NCBI RefSeq assembly: GCF_902506295.1
Contig: NZ_LR733312.1
Location: 186,001 to 250,000 of the forward strand
Origin: Luteimonas sp. 9C
Lineage (GTDB): Bacteria > Pseudomonadota > Gammaproteobacteria > Xanthomonadales > Xanthomonadaceae
Direction of reading: 5' to 3'
Length of the DNA: 64,000 nucleotides
Shown: positions 51,792 through 61,732 of the stretch, in pieces
How positions within the stretch are numbered: the first letter of the stretch is position 1
How the letters are laid out: every line of letters starts with the position of its first letter
Notes under the pieces: model-generated
The model's input: the letters and a program-made list of their open reading frames with translations, nothing else
Told to the model about the DNA's origin: nothing
Databases searched by the model: none
Translations under genes and position numbers: made by a program

Positions 51792-51812
51792 CGCTGCGCG
51801 TCGCAGCGTTTT
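51792..51812 (+). terminator. Rho-independent terminator of kup
   Basis: Stem CGCTGCG/CGCAGCG with a CGT loop followed by TTTT, six bases past the kup stop. Confidence 0.85.
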
Positions 51813-52098
51813 GCTTTCGCGCTTGCCGGCTTCCATGAGTCGCGACCCCGACAGCCCCTACGCTGACCCGTCGGCGCGTCGTGGCTACGGAAAATCCAAG
51901 GCGACAGCCCGCGTGTCTCTGCGATTGGTGGCAGCCGAGAGCAGGGTCTGAAGGCGACGCGAGCGGTAGTCGCAACAAGAGCGCGGCAGGGCAGGGCACG
52001 CGCCGACCCGATCTGGAACAGAGCACCCCACCGCCCGCGCTGGTGTTCCCACCCGGTCGCCCCAAGGTCGAGGGCATCCCCCAGGATGTTCGCCTCTC
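51813..52098. other. Gene-free stretch between kup and the luciferase-like gene
   Basis: No supported gene. A 38-codon frame at 51835-51951 opens with ATG but shows no recognisable domain, no good ribosome site and no membrane signal. No repeat, tRNA or clear promoter is seen. Confidence 0.6.
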
Positions 52099-53082
52099 AT
52101 GATCCCCTTCTCGATTCTCGATCTCGCCCCGGTCACCGAGGGCAGTACGCCGGCCGAATCCTTCGCCCGGTCGCTCGATCTCGCCCGCCACGGTGAAGCG
52201 CTCGGCTACGCGCGCTATTGGCTCGCCGAACACCACAACATGCCCGGCATCGCCAGCGCCGCGACGGCGGTGCTGATCGGGCACATCGCCGGCGGCACGT
52301 CGACGATCCGGGTGGGCTCGGGCGGGGTGATGCTGCCCAACCACGCGCCGCTGCAGGTGGCCGAGCAGTTCGGCACCCTGGCCTCGCTGTATCCGGGGCG
52401 CATCGATCTCGGTCTGGGGCGCGCTCCCGGCACCGACCAGCCCACGACGAAGGCGCTGCGTCGCTACTACGCCGGCGCGGATGCGTTTCCGTCCGATGTC
52501 ATGGAACTGCTGCGCTATTTCGAGCCGGCGCAGCCCGGCCAGCCCGTGCAGGCCGTGCCCGGCGCAGGTCTCGACGTGCCGGTGTGGATCCTCGGCTCGA
52601 GCCTGTTCGGCGCGGGCCTCGCGGCGACGCTGGGCCTGCCGTATGCGTTCGCTTCGCACTTCGCACCTGCGGCGATGTCCGAAGCGCTGGCGCTCTACCA
52701 CCGCGATTTCCGACCGTCGAAGCACCTGCGCCAGCCGCACGCGATGCTGGCGCTCAACGTCGTCGCGGCGGACACACGCGCCGAGGCGCAGCGTCTGTTC
52801 ACCACGCAGCAGCAGAGTTTCGTGCGCCTGCGGCGGGGCACGCCCGGGTTGATCCCGCCACCGATCGACGACATCGAAGCGTTCTGGTCGCCGGCGGAGA
52901 AGGCGATGGTGGCCCAGTCGCTGGCGTGTTCGGTCATCGGCGATGCCGCCGACGTACGCGACGGCATTGCCGACTTCGTCGCCCGCAATCGTCCGGACGA
53001 GCTGCTGCTGACCGCCAACATCTTCGACCACGACGCCCGCAAGCACAGCTTCGCGCTGGCCGCGGACGCAATGCGGGCCTGA
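52099..53082 (+). CDS. LLM-class flavin-dependent oxidoreductase (bacterial luciferase-like)
   Basis: 327 residues, one luciferase-like barrel. Motifs are [61 protein letters not shown] and [29 protein letters not shown]. The group resembles E. coli YhbW, FMN- or F420-dependent oxidoreductases of unknown substrate. It lies between kup and ruvB; about 100 bp separate it from ruvB, so it may be an independent insert in the ruv cluster. Confidence 0.92.
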   Translation: MIPFSILDLAPVTEGSTPAESFARSLDLARHGEALGYARYWLAEHHNMPGIASAATAVLIGHIAGGTSTIRVGSGGVMLPNHAPLQVAEQFGTLASLYPGRIDLGLGRAPGTDQPTTKALRRYYAGADAFPSDVMELLRYFEPAQPGQPVQAVPGAGLDVPVWILGSSLFGAGLAATLGLPYAFASHFAPAAMSEALALYHRDFRPSKHLRQPHAMLALNVVAADTRAEAQRLFTTQQQSFVRLRRGTPGLIPPPIDDIEAFWSPAEKAMVAQSLACSVIGDAADVRDGIADFVARNRPDELLLTANIFDHDARKHSFALAADAMRA

Positions 53083-53182
53083 CCGGCTCCCGTGTGGACG
53101 GCCGCTGGCGCGGGGGCCGTCCGCAGCGCGGCATCGCGCACGTGCGTGCAACCCCGCGTCCGCGCCGTGCGATCATGCCCGG

Positions 53183-54214
53183 ATGACCGCAGACCGCATC
53201 ATCGCCGCCGACGCCACCCGCGAGGACGACGCCGTCGAGGCGAGCATCCGGCCGCAGCGGCTGGATGATTACCTCGGCCAGGTGCCCGTCCGGGAACAGA
53301 TGGCGATCTTCATCGAGGCGGCGAAGCAGCGGCGCGAGGCGCTCGATCACGTGTTGATCTTCGGGCCGCCGGGCCTGGGCAAGACCACGCTCAGCCACGT
53401 GATCGCCAACGAGCTCGGCGTCGCCTTGCGGGTGACTTCGGGGCCGGTGATCGAGAAGGCCGGTGATCTCGCCGCGCTGCTGACCAACCTGCAGCCGCAC
53501 GATGTGCTGTTCATCGACGAAATCCATCGCCTGTCGCCGGTGGTGGAGGAAGTGCTGTATCCGGCGATGGAGGACTTCCAGCTCGACATCATGATCGGCG
53601 AGGGCCCCGCGGCGCGTTCGATCAAGATCGATCTGCCGCCCTTCACCCTGATCGGCGCGACCACGCGCGCGGGCCTGCTGACCGCGCCGTTGCGCGACCG
53701 CTTCGGCATCGTGCAGCGCCTGGAGTTCTACAGCACCGAGGAACTGACGCGGATCGTGCGCCGCTCGGCGCAGATCCTCGGCCTGTCCTGCGAAGGCGAC
53801 GGCGCGGCCGAGATCGCCCGGCGTTCGCGCGGCACGCCGCGCATCGCCAACCGTCTGCTGCGCCGGGTGCGCGACTACGCGCAGGTCCGCGCCGGCGGGC
53901 GCATCGATCGCGACGTCGCGATCGCCGCGATGCAGATGCTGAAGGTCGATCCGGAAGGTTTCGACGAGCTCGATCGGCGCCTGCTGCATCTGATCATCGA
54001 GAATTTCGACGGCGGTCCGGTCGGCGTCGAGTCGATGGCGGCCGCCCTCAGCGAGGAACGCGGCACCCTGGAAGATGTCATCGAGCCCTATCTGATCCAG
54101 CAGGGCTATCTCGTGCGCACCGCGCGCGGCCGCATGGCGACCACCAAGGCCTGGCGTCATCTGGGCCTGGAGCCGCGCCGCGATGCCACCGCGACCCCCG
54201 GCCACCTGTTCTGA
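53183..54214 (+). CDS. ruvB: Holliday junction DNA helicase RuvB
   Basis: 343 residues. The AAA+ core has Walker [16 protein letters not shown], Walker [13 protein letters not shown], sensor [18 protein letters not shown] and a C-terminal winged helix ([23 protein letters not shown]). RuvB drives branch migration with RuvA. It is followed 28 bases later by ybgC, the first tol-operon gene. Confidence 0.98.
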   Translation: MTADRIIAADATREDDAVEASIRPQRLDDYLGQVPVREQMAIFIEAAKQRREALDHVLIFGPPGLGKTTLSHVIANELGVALRVTSGPVIEKAGDLAALLTNLQPHDVLFIDEIHRLSPVVEEVLYPAMEDFQLDIMIGEGPAARSIKIDLPPFTLIGATTRAGLLTAPLRDRFGIVQRLEFYSTEELTRIVRRSAQILGLSCEGDGAAEIARRSRGTPRIANRLLRRVRDYAQVRAGGRIDRDVAIAAMQMLKVDPEGFDELDRRLLHLIIENFDGGPVGVESMAAALSEERGTLEDVIEPYLIQQGYLVRTARGRMATTKAWRHLGLEPRRDATATPGHLF

Positions 54215-54242
54215 TGGCCTGCGAGGCACGGCGTTGACCGAA

Positions 54243-54683
54243 ATGTCTGCATCCGCGACCGGCGCTACGGGTCTATTCAGTTGGCCGACACGCGTCTATT
54301 GGGAAGATACCGACGCGGGTGGCGTGGTCTACCACGCGCAGTACGTGGCGTTTCTGGAACGCGCGCGCAGCGAGTGGTTGCGGGCACACGGCTACGGACA
54401 GCAGTCGTTGCTCGATGCACACGGCACGGTATTCGCGGTCCGTGCGATGCGCATCGACTTCCGCGGCCCTGCGCGGCTCGACGATGCGCTGGAGGTCAGC
54501 GTGGTGCTCCAGCAGTGCCGTCGCGCGAGCGCGGTGTTCGTGCAGGAGGTGCGCCGCGATGGCGTTCTGCTGCTCGATGCCGAGGTGCGCGTCGCAGCGT
54601 TGTCGGCATCCGATTTCAGGCCGCGTGCGATTCCCGACGCGCTCTATACACAACTCAAGTCACTCGAAACGTCAGCGGAGTAA
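54243..54683 (+). CDS. ybgC: Tol-Pal-associated acyl-CoA thioesterase YbgC
   Basis: 146 residues from ATG 54243. The hot-dog thioesterase motif VYWEDTDAGGVVYHAQYVAFLERAR is complete with catalytic Asp24 and the neighbouring His31, followed by MRIDFRGPARLDDALEV. In E. coli YbgC hydrolyses acyl-CoA and is encoded with tolQRAB. The start at 54243 gives the family N-terminus; a TTG nine bases upstream is possible. It is six bases before tolQ. Confidence 0.93.
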   Translation: MSASATGATGLFSWPTRVYWEDTDAGGVVYHAQYVAFLERARSEWLRAHGYGQQSLLDAHGTVFAVRAMRIDFRGPARLDDALEVSVVLQQCRRASAVFVQEVRRDGVLLLDAEVRVAALSASDFRPRAIPDALYTQLKSLETSAE

Positions 54684-54689
54684 TCCTGG

Positions 54690-55487
54690 ATGAGTCCCAT
54701 GCCCGTGCTGTTGCAGTCCGCCGCTCAGGTGCAGGCCTTGCCTGAAGAGGCCGCCGCCGGCGCGACCGAGCTCGCGAACACCGGCGCCGCCGCGGCTGCC
54801 AGCGCGCCGCTCCCCAACGATCTCAGCATCCTCGAGCTGATCCTCCATGCGTCGATTCCGGTGCAGCTGGTGATGCTGCTGCTGCTGTTCGCGTCGGTGT
54901 CGTCGTGGGTGATCATCTTCCGCAAGAAGCGCCTGCTCGACCGCGCCGAGAAGGAAGCCGACCGTTTCGAGGAGCGGTTCTGGTCCGGTGCCGAGATCAG
55001 CAAACTCTACGCGTCCGCGACCGAACGCAACCGTGAGATCGAGGGCCTGGAGGCCATCTTCGAAGCGGGCTACCGCGAGTATTCGCGCCAGCGGCAGCGC
55101 CGCGGCGTCGACGCGCGCACGCATCTCGAAGGCGCGCAGCGCGGCATGCGTGTCGCCGGCGCGCGAGAACTCGATGGGCTTGAGAGCAATCTCGAGTACC
55201 TCGCCAACGTCGGTTCGATCGCGCCCTACGTCGGTCTGCTGGGCACCGTGTGGGGCATCATGATTTCGTTCCACGGCCTGGCGAGCGTCAAGGAAGCGAC
55301 CATCGCCACCGTCGCGCCCGGCATCTCCGAAGCGCTGATCGCCACCGCGATGGGCCTGTTCGCCGCGATTCCGGCGGTGTGGGCCTACAACCGCTTCGCG
55401 ACCAAGGTCGAGCGGGTCGCGACACGGTTCGAAGCCTTCTCCGACGAGTTCTCCTCGATTCTCGAGCGCCAGACCGGCGTCGAGTGA
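54690..55487 (+). CDS. tolQ: Tol-Pal motor subunit TolQ
   Basis: 265 residues of the ExbB/TolQ/MotA family. It has an N-terminal Ala-rich extension longer than usual, the first helix near VQLVMLLLLFASVSSWVIIF, a large cytoplasmic loop, and two C-terminal helices starting at NVGSIAPYVGLLGTVWGIMIS and TVAPGISEALIATAMGLFAAIP. TolQ with TolR harvests the proton gradient to energise TolA. It is tightly spaced after ybgC. Confidence 0.94.
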   Translation: MSPMPVLLQSAAQVQALPEEAAAGATELANTGAAAAASAPLPNDLSILELILHASIPVQLVMLLLLFASVSSWVIIFRKKRLLDRAEKEADRFEERFWSGAEISKLYASATERNREIEGLEAIFEAGYREYSRQRQRRGVDARTHLEGAQRGMRVAGARELDGLESNLEYLANVGSIAPYVGLLGTVWGIMISFHGLASVKEATIATVAPGISEALIATAMGLFAAIPAVWAYNRFATKVERVATRFEAFSDEFSSILERQTGVE

Positions 55488-55553
55488 TTCCCGTCCGACG
55501 CGCGCGCGCGCCGGTTCGTACGCGCTCGACCGTCCCCGCACCCGGATTCCGCC

Positions 55554-55991
<438 letters not shown>

Positions 55992-55992
55992 G

Positions 55993-56982
55993 ATGCGCGA
56001 GTCGCGTTCCGACAATGTGGTGGCGATCGGACTGTCGATCCTGGTCCATGTGCTGCTGTTCGGCCTGATCATCCTCGGCGCGCTGTGGAGCGCGTCGTCG
56101 CGGCCCGAATCGGCGATGGGCTCACCGGTGTCGGCCGACCTGATCGACCCCAACGCGCTGAGCGCCGCCGACCAGCGCGCATTGGCCGACCGCCCCGACC
56201 CGCTGCCCGATCCCGAACCTGCGCCCGAGGCGGTGCCGGACCCGGTGCCCACGCCCGTTCCCGACCCGGTGCCCGAGCCGGTCGAGGCGCCCGCGTCCGC
56301 GCCGCCGCAGCCGTTGCCCGAACCGCGCCCCGAAGACGCGGTCGAGCCGCGCCAGCCGCAGCTGCAGGAAGTCGTGCCCGAGCCCGATACCGTGTCCCAG
56401 GCCGCCGTGCGCCGCGACGCGCTGGCCGCCGAGCAGCGCGAGAAGGAGCAGGAAGAGAAGCGTCGCCAGGCGCAGATCGAGCTCGCCGAGCAGCAGAAGC
56501 AGCAGGAGGCCGAGGAGAAGCGCCGCCTTGCGCGCCAGGAACTCGAGAAGCTGCGCGCCGAACGCGAGAAGACCCAGCGCGAAGCGCAGCTCGCCGAGCA
56601 GCGCCTGAAACAGATCGCCGAGCGCAACGCGCAGCAGACATCCGCGCAGCGCGCCGCTGCGTCCGCCGCCAGCCCGCCGCCGGGTCGTCCCGATGGCGAC
56701 AGCGGTCTGGCTGCGAAGTATGCCGCCGCGATCCAGGAGGCCGTGCGTCGCAACTGGCGTCGTCCGGACAATGTGCAGGTCGGCCAGCGCTGCCGCCTCT
56801 ACATCACCCAGTTGCCGGGGGGCGAGGTCATGAACGTCGAGTTCGACGCGTCCTGCCCCTATGACGCGCAGGGCCGCCGTTCCGTCGAAGCGGCGGTGCG
56901 CGCGGCGGAGCCGTTGCCGTACGCGGGCTTCGAGTCCGTGTTCAACCGCCGGCTCAATTTCACGTTCACGGCGCAGGACTGA
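55993..56982 (+). CDS. tolA: Tol-Pal protein TolA
   Basis: 329 residues. An N-terminal helix (VVAIGLSILVHVLLFGLIIL) anchors it in the inner membrane; residues about 60-130 are Pro/Asp/Glu-rich; about 135-220 form a charged coiled coil of REKEQEEKRRQAQ type; and the C-terminal TonB-like domain has YAAAIQEAVRRNWRRP and CRLYITQLPGGEVMNVEF with a cysteine pair. It spans the periplasm and links the TolQR motor to TolB/Pal. Confidence 0.94.
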   Translation: MRESRSDNVVAIGLSILVHVLLFGLIILGALWSASSRPESAMGSPVSADLIDPNALSAADQRALADRPDPLPDPEPAPEAVPDPVPTPVPDPVPEPVEAPASAPPQPLPEPRPEDAVEPRQPQLQEVVPEPDTVSQAAVRRDALAAEQREKEQEEKRRQAQIELAEQQKQQEAEEKRRLARQELEKLRAEREKTQREAQLAEQRLKQIAERNAQQTSAQRAAASAASPPPGRPDGDSGLAAKYAAAIQEAVRRNWRRPDNVQVGQRCRLYITQLPGGEVMNVEFDASCPYDAQGRRSVEAAVRAAEPLPYAGFESVFNRRLNFTFTAQD

Positions 56983-56984
56983 CG

Positions 56985-57004
56985 CCGGCGCGTCGCGCCG
57001 GTTT
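56985..57004 (+). terminator. Hairpin with short T-run between tolA and tolB
   Basis: Stem CCGGCGC/GCGCCGG with a GTC loop and TTT, two bases past the tolA stop and 190 bp before tolB. It may attenuate read-through, so tolB-pal-cpoB could have an extra promoter in the 214-bp gap. Confidence 0.45.
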
Positions 57005-57196
57005 CGCTCCGGCGCATGCACGTTGCAGCGTGGGCCGGCCACACTGTGCGTACGACGCGCCGATGCAAGCCGCGCGTCGCGTGCGGTTTCACCGTCACGT
57101 TCACCTGCGCAGGGTGATGATTGCGCTGGTATTCATCCTGTCCCCCGGTCCAGCGGCCAAGCTGCCCGGGTTCACTCTCTCCAAACCGGTAAGCCG

Positions 57197-58519
57197 ATGA
57201 AACCCATTCTGATCCGTTGCCTGTTGGCTCTGTTCGCGCTCGGTCTGCCCATGCTCGCCAGCGCGCAGCAGCAGGGCCTCGAGATCGACATCACCGGCGG
57301 CAGCGCCCAGGCGATGCCGATCGCCGTCGTGCCGATGCCCTATCAGGGCAGCGGCGCCGCGCCCGATACCGATGTCGCCGCCGTCGTGCGCGCCGACCTC
57401 GACCGCTCCGGCCAGTTCCGCACGCTGCCCGAGCGCGACATCGTCGAGCGCCCGACCCGCGGCAGCGAAGTCCAGTACCCGACCTGGCGCGCGCTGCGCC
57501 AGGATTTTCTTGTGGTGGGCCGGGTCGTCGACGCAGGCGGCGGCAGCTACCGGGTCGAGTACGAGCTGTTCGACGTCGCCAAGCAGGAGCGCGTGCTCGG
57601 CCTGGCGATGACGGCCCGTCCGAATGCGATGCGTGACGTCGCCCACCAGATGGCCGACGCGATCTACGAGAAGATCACCGGCGTGCGCGGCGCGTTCTGG
57701 ACCCGGATCGCCTACATCACCCAGTCCGGCGTCGGCCCAAGCGCGCGGTATGCGCTGATCGTCGCCGACTCCGACGGCCACAACCCGCAGACGGTCGTGC
57801 GCTCCAACGAACCGCTGATGTCGCCGAGCTGGAGCCCGGACGGCCGCCGCGTCGCCTACGTCAGCTTCGAGAGCGGCAATTCGGCGATCTACATCCAGGA
57901 CATCACCAGCGGCGGTCGCGAGCTGGTCTCGAGCTTCCGCGGCATCAACGGCGCCCCGACCTTCTCGCCCGATGGCCGCCGTCTGGCGCTTTCGCTCTCG
58001 CGCAGCGGCAACCCCGAGATCTACGTGATGGACCTCGGCAGCAAGTCGCTGACCCAGGTCACCAACCACTTCGCCATCGACACCTCGCCCTCGTGGGCGG
58101 CTGACGGCGGCAGTCTCTACTTCATCTCCGACCGCGGCGGACGGCCGCAGGTCTACCAGGCGCCGGTGTCGGGTGGCAGTGCCACGCGCGTGACTTTCGA
58201 GGGCAGCTACAACGCCGACCCCTCGGTCTCCTTCGATGGCAAGAAAATCGTCGTGGCGCAAGGTTCGGGCAACGTGTACCGTATTGCACTGCTGGATCGC
58301 AGCCTGGGGTCGCCCCGCTGGTCCACGCTGTCGCCCGGGTCGCTCGACGAATCGCCGAGTTTCGCCCCGAACGCCGGCATGGTCCTGTACGCGGCGCGTG
58401 AGGGGCGCAGGGGTGTGTTGTATGCGGTGTCTTCGGACGGCCGTGTGCGTCAGCGCCTCGTCCTCGCCGATGGCGATGTGCGCGAGCCGGCATGGGGTCC
58501 GTACCGGGAACAGCGCTGA
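57197..58519 (+). CDS. tolB: Tol-Pal periplasmic beta-propeller TolB
   Basis: 440 residues from ATG 57197 with a signal peptide ending LASAQ. An N-terminal alpha/beta domain (IPIAVVPMPYQGSG-like; DLDRSGQFRTLPERDI) is followed by a six-bladed propeller built from WSPDGRRVAYVS, FSPDGRRLALSLSRSGNPEIYVMD and WAADGGSLYFISDRGGRPQVY repeats. TolB binds Pal and TolA in the periplasm. Confidence 0.97.
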   Translation: MKPILIRCLLALFALGLPMLASAQQQGLEIDITGGSAQAMPIAVVPMPYQGSGAAPDTDVAAVVRADLDRSGQFRTLPERDIVERPTRGSEVQYPTWRALRQDFLVVGRVVDAGGGSYRVEYELFDVAKQERVLGLAMTARPNAMRDVAHQMADAIYEKITGVRGAFWTRIAYITQSGVGPSARYALIVADSDGHNPQTVVRSNEPLMSPSWSPDGRRVAYVSFESGNSAIYIQDITSGGRELVSSFRGINGAPTFSPDGRRLALSLSRSGNPEIYVMDLGSKSLTQVTNHFAIDTSPSWAADGGSLYFISDRGGRPQVYQAPVSGGSATRVTFEGSYNADPSVSFDGKKIVVAQGSGNVYRIALLDRSLGSPRWSTLSPGSLDESPSFAPNAGMVLYAAREGRRGVLYAVSSDGRVRQRLVLADGDVREPAWGPYREQR

Positions 58520-58584
58520 CGCTGCCTGCACGTCCCGTTTAATAACAATTGCCCTGTTGCCATAGAAACCCAAGGATCGACGAG

Positions 58585-59097
58585 ATGAAGACGACCACCC
58601 GTTTGATGCTGGCCGCGATGCTCTGCACCGCCGCTGTCGCATGTTCCAAGAAGGTCAAGGAAGAGGCACCGGTCGATACCGGTCCGTCGACCGGCACCGT
58701 TGCGCCGACCGGCCCCACCGCGGGCGCCTACACCCCGGCCGACCTCGACAGCGACGCTTGCCTGCGTCAGCGCGTCGTCTACTTCGATCTGGATCAGGAC
58801 AACCTGCGTCCCGAATTCCAGGCCGTGATGGCCTGCCATGCCAAGTATCTGCGTGACCGCAGCGCTTCGCGTATCTCGCTGGAAGGCCACGCCGACGAGC
58901 GCGGCAGCCGCGAGTACAACCAGGGCCTGGGCGAGCGTCGTGGCAATGGTGTGTCCTCGGCGCTGCAGGCCAACGGCGGTTCGGCTGCCCAGCTGGCGGT
59001 CGTCAGCTACGGCGAAGAGCGTCCGGTCTGCAATGACTCGAACGAAGATTGCTGGGCCCGCAATCGTCGCGTCGAGATCATCTACACCGCCCGCTGA
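58585..59097 (+). CDS. pal: Peptidoglycan-associated lipoprotein Pal
   Basis: 170 residues from ATG 58585, with lipobox AVAC (Cys20). The OmpA-type peptidoglycan-binding domain has VVYFDLDQDNLRPE, LEGHADERGSREYNQGLGERR and WARNRRVEIIY. It anchors the outer membrane to the cell wall. A TTTAATAAC element upstream of the gene (58539-58547) could be part of a promoter. The stop overlaps the next start. Confidence 0.97.
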   Translation: MKTTTRLMLAAMLCTAAVACSKKVKEEAPVDTGPSTGTVAPTGPTAGAYTPADLDSDACLRQRVVYFDLDQDNLRPEFQAVMACHAKYLRDRSASRISLEGHADERGSREYNQGLGERRGNGVSSALQANGGSAAQLAVVSYGEERPVCNDSNEDCWARNRRVEIIYTAR

Positions 59098-59921
59098 TGC
59101 GTTCGATGCGTCATTGGCTGGTACTTCCAGTCGCGTTCGCGGCGACCCTCTTGGTCGCCGCGCCCGCCTGGGCGCAACGGGCGAGCCTCGCGGACCGCGT
59201 GGCCTCGCTCGAAGCGCGCGCCGGGGATACCAGCGCCAACATGCAGATGCTCAACCAGGTCGACCAGCTGCGTCGCGAGATGCAGGCGCTGCGGTCGCAG
59301 GTCGAGGAACTGCAGCAACAGAACGAGCAACTCAAGTCCAGCAACCGCAGCCAGTACCTCGACATCGACGGCCGGCTCAACAGGCTCGAAGGCGGGCAGG
59401 GCGGTGGCGGTGGACTGGAGCTGCCCGATCCCACCGGCGCCGCAACGCCGGCACCTGCGGCAGGCGCGAATGCGCAGGCCGCGCGTGACGCGGCGATGGA
59501 TGTGCCGGCGGCTGCGCCGCAGGCCGCTCCCGCGGACGAACGCGCCGCGTACGAGCAGGCCTTCGATGCATTGAAGAACGCCCGCTACGACGAATCCGCC
59601 ACGCTGTTCCAGGGCTTCCTGCAGCAGCATCCGCAGGGCAGTTATGCGCCGAACGCGCTGTACTGGCTCGGCGAAAGTTATTACGTCACCCAGAATTACG
59701 CATTGGCGCAGGAACAGTTCCTGTCGCTGCTGCAGCGTTATCCGCAGAGCGACAAGGCCCCGGGCGCGATGCTCAAGGTCGGCCTGTCGCAGTACGGTCT
59801 GAAAGACCTCGACGGCGCGGAAACGACGCTGGCCGATGTCGGCAAGCAGTATCCGGGCACCGATGCGGCGCGTACCGCCGCCGACCGGCTCCGCGCGATC
59901 CAGCTCTCGCGTCTGCGCTGA
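59097..59921 (+). CDS. cpoB: Cell division coordinator CpoB (YbgF)
   Basis: 274 residues from ATG 59097, which overlaps the pal stop (TGATG). A signal peptide ends PAWAQ, followed by a coiled coil (DQLRREMQALRSQVEELQQQ), a Gly/Pro/Ala-rich linker and a TPR domain (DALKNARYDESATLFQGFLQ, ALYWLGESYYVTQNYALAQE). CpoB couples Tol-Pal constriction with cell-wall synthesis. It closes the tol operon. Confidence 0.94.
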   Translation: MRSMRHWLVLPVAFAATLLVAAPAWAQRASLADRVASLEARAGDTSANMQMLNQVDQLRREMQALRSQVEELQQQNEQLKSSNRSQYLDIDGRLNRLEGGQGGGGGLELPDPTGAATPAPAAGANAQAARDAAMDVPAAAPQAAPADERAAYEQAFDALKNARYDESATLFQGFLQQHPQGSYAPNALYWLGESYYVTQNYALAQEQFLSLLQRYPQSDKAPGAMLKVGLSQYGLKDLDGAETTLADVGKQYPGTDAARTAADRLRAIQLSRLR

Positions 59922-59924
59922 CCC

Positions 59925-60605
59925 ATGACCGACGTCGCGCCCGATGCGGTCGCCGCATCCGCGGCCGACCGGCTCAAGCTCACCGAAGTCTTCCTGTCGC
60001 TGCAGGGCGAGGCCCGCGATGCGGGCTGGCCGACGGTGTTCGTACGCCTGACCGGCTGCCCGCTGCGCTGTACGTACTGCGACACCGCGTATGCGTTCCA
60101 CGGCGGCGACTGGTGGACGGTCGACGACATCCTCGTTGAAGTGGCGAAACACGGCGTCCGGCACGTCTGCGTGACCGGTGGCGAGCCGTTGGCGCAGAAG
60201 CGCTGCATCGGTCTGCTGCGTCGCCTGTGCGATGCCGGTTACCAGGTGTCGCTGGAAACATCGGGCGCACTCGACATCGGCGACGTCGATCCGCGCGTGA
60301 GTCGCGTACTGGACATCAAGACGCCGGCCTCCAACGAAGCGCATCGCAATCGCTGGGAGAATCTTCCCTTGCTCACCGCGCACGACCAGATCAAGTTCGT
60401 CGTGTGCTCCCGAGCCGACTACGAGTGGGCGCGCGACGTCGTGCTGACCAAGGGCCTGCCGCACCGCTGCGACGTGCTGTTCTCGCCGAGCAAGGGCGAG
60501 ATCACCGGCCGCGAACTGGCCGACTGGATCGTCGCAGACCGCCTGCCGGTGAAGTTCCAGATGCAGCTGCACAAGCTGCTGTGGGACGACGCGCCGGGGC
60601 GCTGA
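59925..60605 (+). CDS. queE: 7-carboxy-7-deazaguanine synthase QueE
   Basis: 226 residues of the radical SAM superfamily. The cluster motif is GCPLRCTYCD (Cys45, Cys49, Cys52), a CxxxCxxC pattern, with the substrate-binding LSLQGEARDAGWPTVFVRL and TGGEPLAQKRC. It converts carboxytetrahydropterin to CDG in queuosine biosynthesis. It starts three bases after cpoB and is followed by queC. Confidence 0.95.
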   Translation: MTDVAPDAVAASAADRLKLTEVFLSLQGEARDAGWPTVFVRLTGCPLRCTYCDTAYAFHGGDWWTVDDILVEVAKHGVRHVCVTGGEPLAQKRCIGLLRRLCDAGYQVSLETSGALDIGDVDPRVSRVLDIKTPASNEAHRNRWENLPLLTAHDQIKFVVCSRADYEWARDVVLTKGLPHRCDVLFSPSKGEITGRELADWIVADRLPVKFQMQLHKLLWDDAPGR

Positions 60606-60679
60606 GCCGCGCGTCTGACCGAAAGCCGCGCTAGCCTGTCACGCGACATCCGAATTCCGTTCCCCATCCAGATTCCCCC

Positions 60680-61357
60680 ATGAGAAAAGCCGTCGTCCTG
60701 TTGTCCGGAGGCATGGACTCCGCCGCCGTCATCGCCATCGCCCAGGAACAGGGCTTCGATGTGCATGCGCTGAGCGTGCGCTACGGCCAGCGGCATACCT
60801 CCGAACTCGATGCCGCCGCGCGCGTCGCCGCCGCGATGGGCGTCACCGTGCACAAGACCGTCGACGTCGATCTGCGCAGCATCGGCGGCTCGGCACTGAC
60901 CGACGACATCGACGTGCCCGACGCGGGCGGAGACGGCATTCCGGTGACCTACGTGCCGGCGCGCAACACCATCATGCTGTCGCTGGCGCTCGGCTGGGCC
61001 GAAGTGCTGGGCGCGGCGGACATCTTCTGCGGCGTCAATGCCGTCGACTATTCCGGCTACCCCGATTGCCGGCCGGAATTCGTCGACGCGTTCGAGCGGC
61101 TGGCCAACCTGGCGACCAAGGCGGGCGTCGAAGGCGCGGGCATCCGCGTCCACGCGCCGCTGCAGCGCATGGGCAAGGGCGACATCGTGCGCGAGGGCGT
61201 GCGCCTGGGCGTGGACTTCGGTTTGACGGTGTCCTGCTACAACGCCGACGCGCAAGGGCTGGCCTGTGGTCACTGCGATGCGTGCCGCCTGCGCGCCGAC
61301 GGATTCCACGCCGCAGGCGTGCCCGATCCGACGCACTACGCGCCTGCGACGGTCTGA
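60680..61357 (+). CDS. queC: 7-cyano-7-deazaguanine synthase QueC
   Basis: 225 residues. The PP-loop SGGMDSAAV starts at residue 9, [14 protein letters not shown] and [17 protein letters not shown] form the substrate site, and [20 protein letters not shown] supplies the zinc cysteines. It makes preQ0 from CDG with ATP and ammonia. The pathway partner queE is directly upstream. Confidence 0.97.
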   Translation: MRKAVVLLSGGMDSAAVIAIAQEQGFDVHALSVRYGQRHTSELDAAARVAAAMGVTVHKTVDVDLRSIGGSALTDDIDVPDAGGDGIPVTYVPARNTIMLSLALGWAEVLGAADIFCGVNAVDYSGYPDCRPEFVDAFERLANLATKAGVEGAGIRVHAPLQRMGKGDIVREGVRLGVDFGLTVSCYNADAQGLACGHCDACRLRADGFHAAGVPDPTHYAPATV

Positions 61358-61382
61358 GACCGACGCGCCTTCCACATTGCGC

Positions 61383-61388
61383 TAGAAT
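61383..61388 (+). promoter_or_regulatory. -10-like TAGAAT upstream of tRNA-Lys
   Basis: TAGAAT followed by a GC-rich discriminator lies 43 bp before the mature tRNA 5' end. No good -35 match is seen at the right spacing. Confidence 0.4.
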
Positions 61389-61430
61389 GCGCCCCCTGCG
61401 CCGGCCTTCGTCGTCGGCGACTGTCTTTCC

Positions 61431-61506
61431 GGGTCGTTAGCTCAGTCGGTAGAGCATCGGACTTTTAATCCGCTGGTCGATGGTTCGAATCCATCACGAC
61501 CCACCA
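61431..61506 (+). tRNA. tRNA-Lys(UUU)
   Basis: The cloverleaf is complete. The acceptor GGGTCGT pairs with ACGACCC, the D stem is GCTC/GAGC, and the T arm is GATGG/CCATC with TTCGAAT. Loop CTTTTAA (61462-61468) gives anticodon TTT (61464-61466), and encoded CCA is present at 61504-61506. Four of the five anticodon-stem pairs are regular; the outermost 27-43 position is T-C. It follows the queE-queC genes, whose product modifies other tRNAs. Confidence 0.96.
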
Positions 61507-61732
61507 TTCTCCGGACCTGCATCCGCGTTGGCGCCCGCCCATCGCGGCAAAGCCGCGCCTGTCCGATCTACCGGGCCGACGCGTAAGCGTTGTGGATCCA
61601 GGGGCGCTGCCGCGCGCCCGTACACGGCGCTGCGCTCTTGAAAAGGCGTCCATGCCGATGCGCGGGCACGCGGAGCGGCGCAGGCGCGAATCGTTTGGCG
61701 ATTCTGGCGAGCGCACTCGCGGCGCGGGACGC

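Noticed and set aside
51835..51951. A 38-codon ATG frame between kup and the luciferase-like gene
   Set aside because: No ribosome site, domain or hydrophobic segment; not distinguishable from chance.
49864..53151. A minus-strand open frame of about 1,095 codons across kup and the luciferase-like gene
   Set aside because: It is antisense to two well-supported genes, shows low-complexity Arg/Gln/His composition and lacks a domain or signal.
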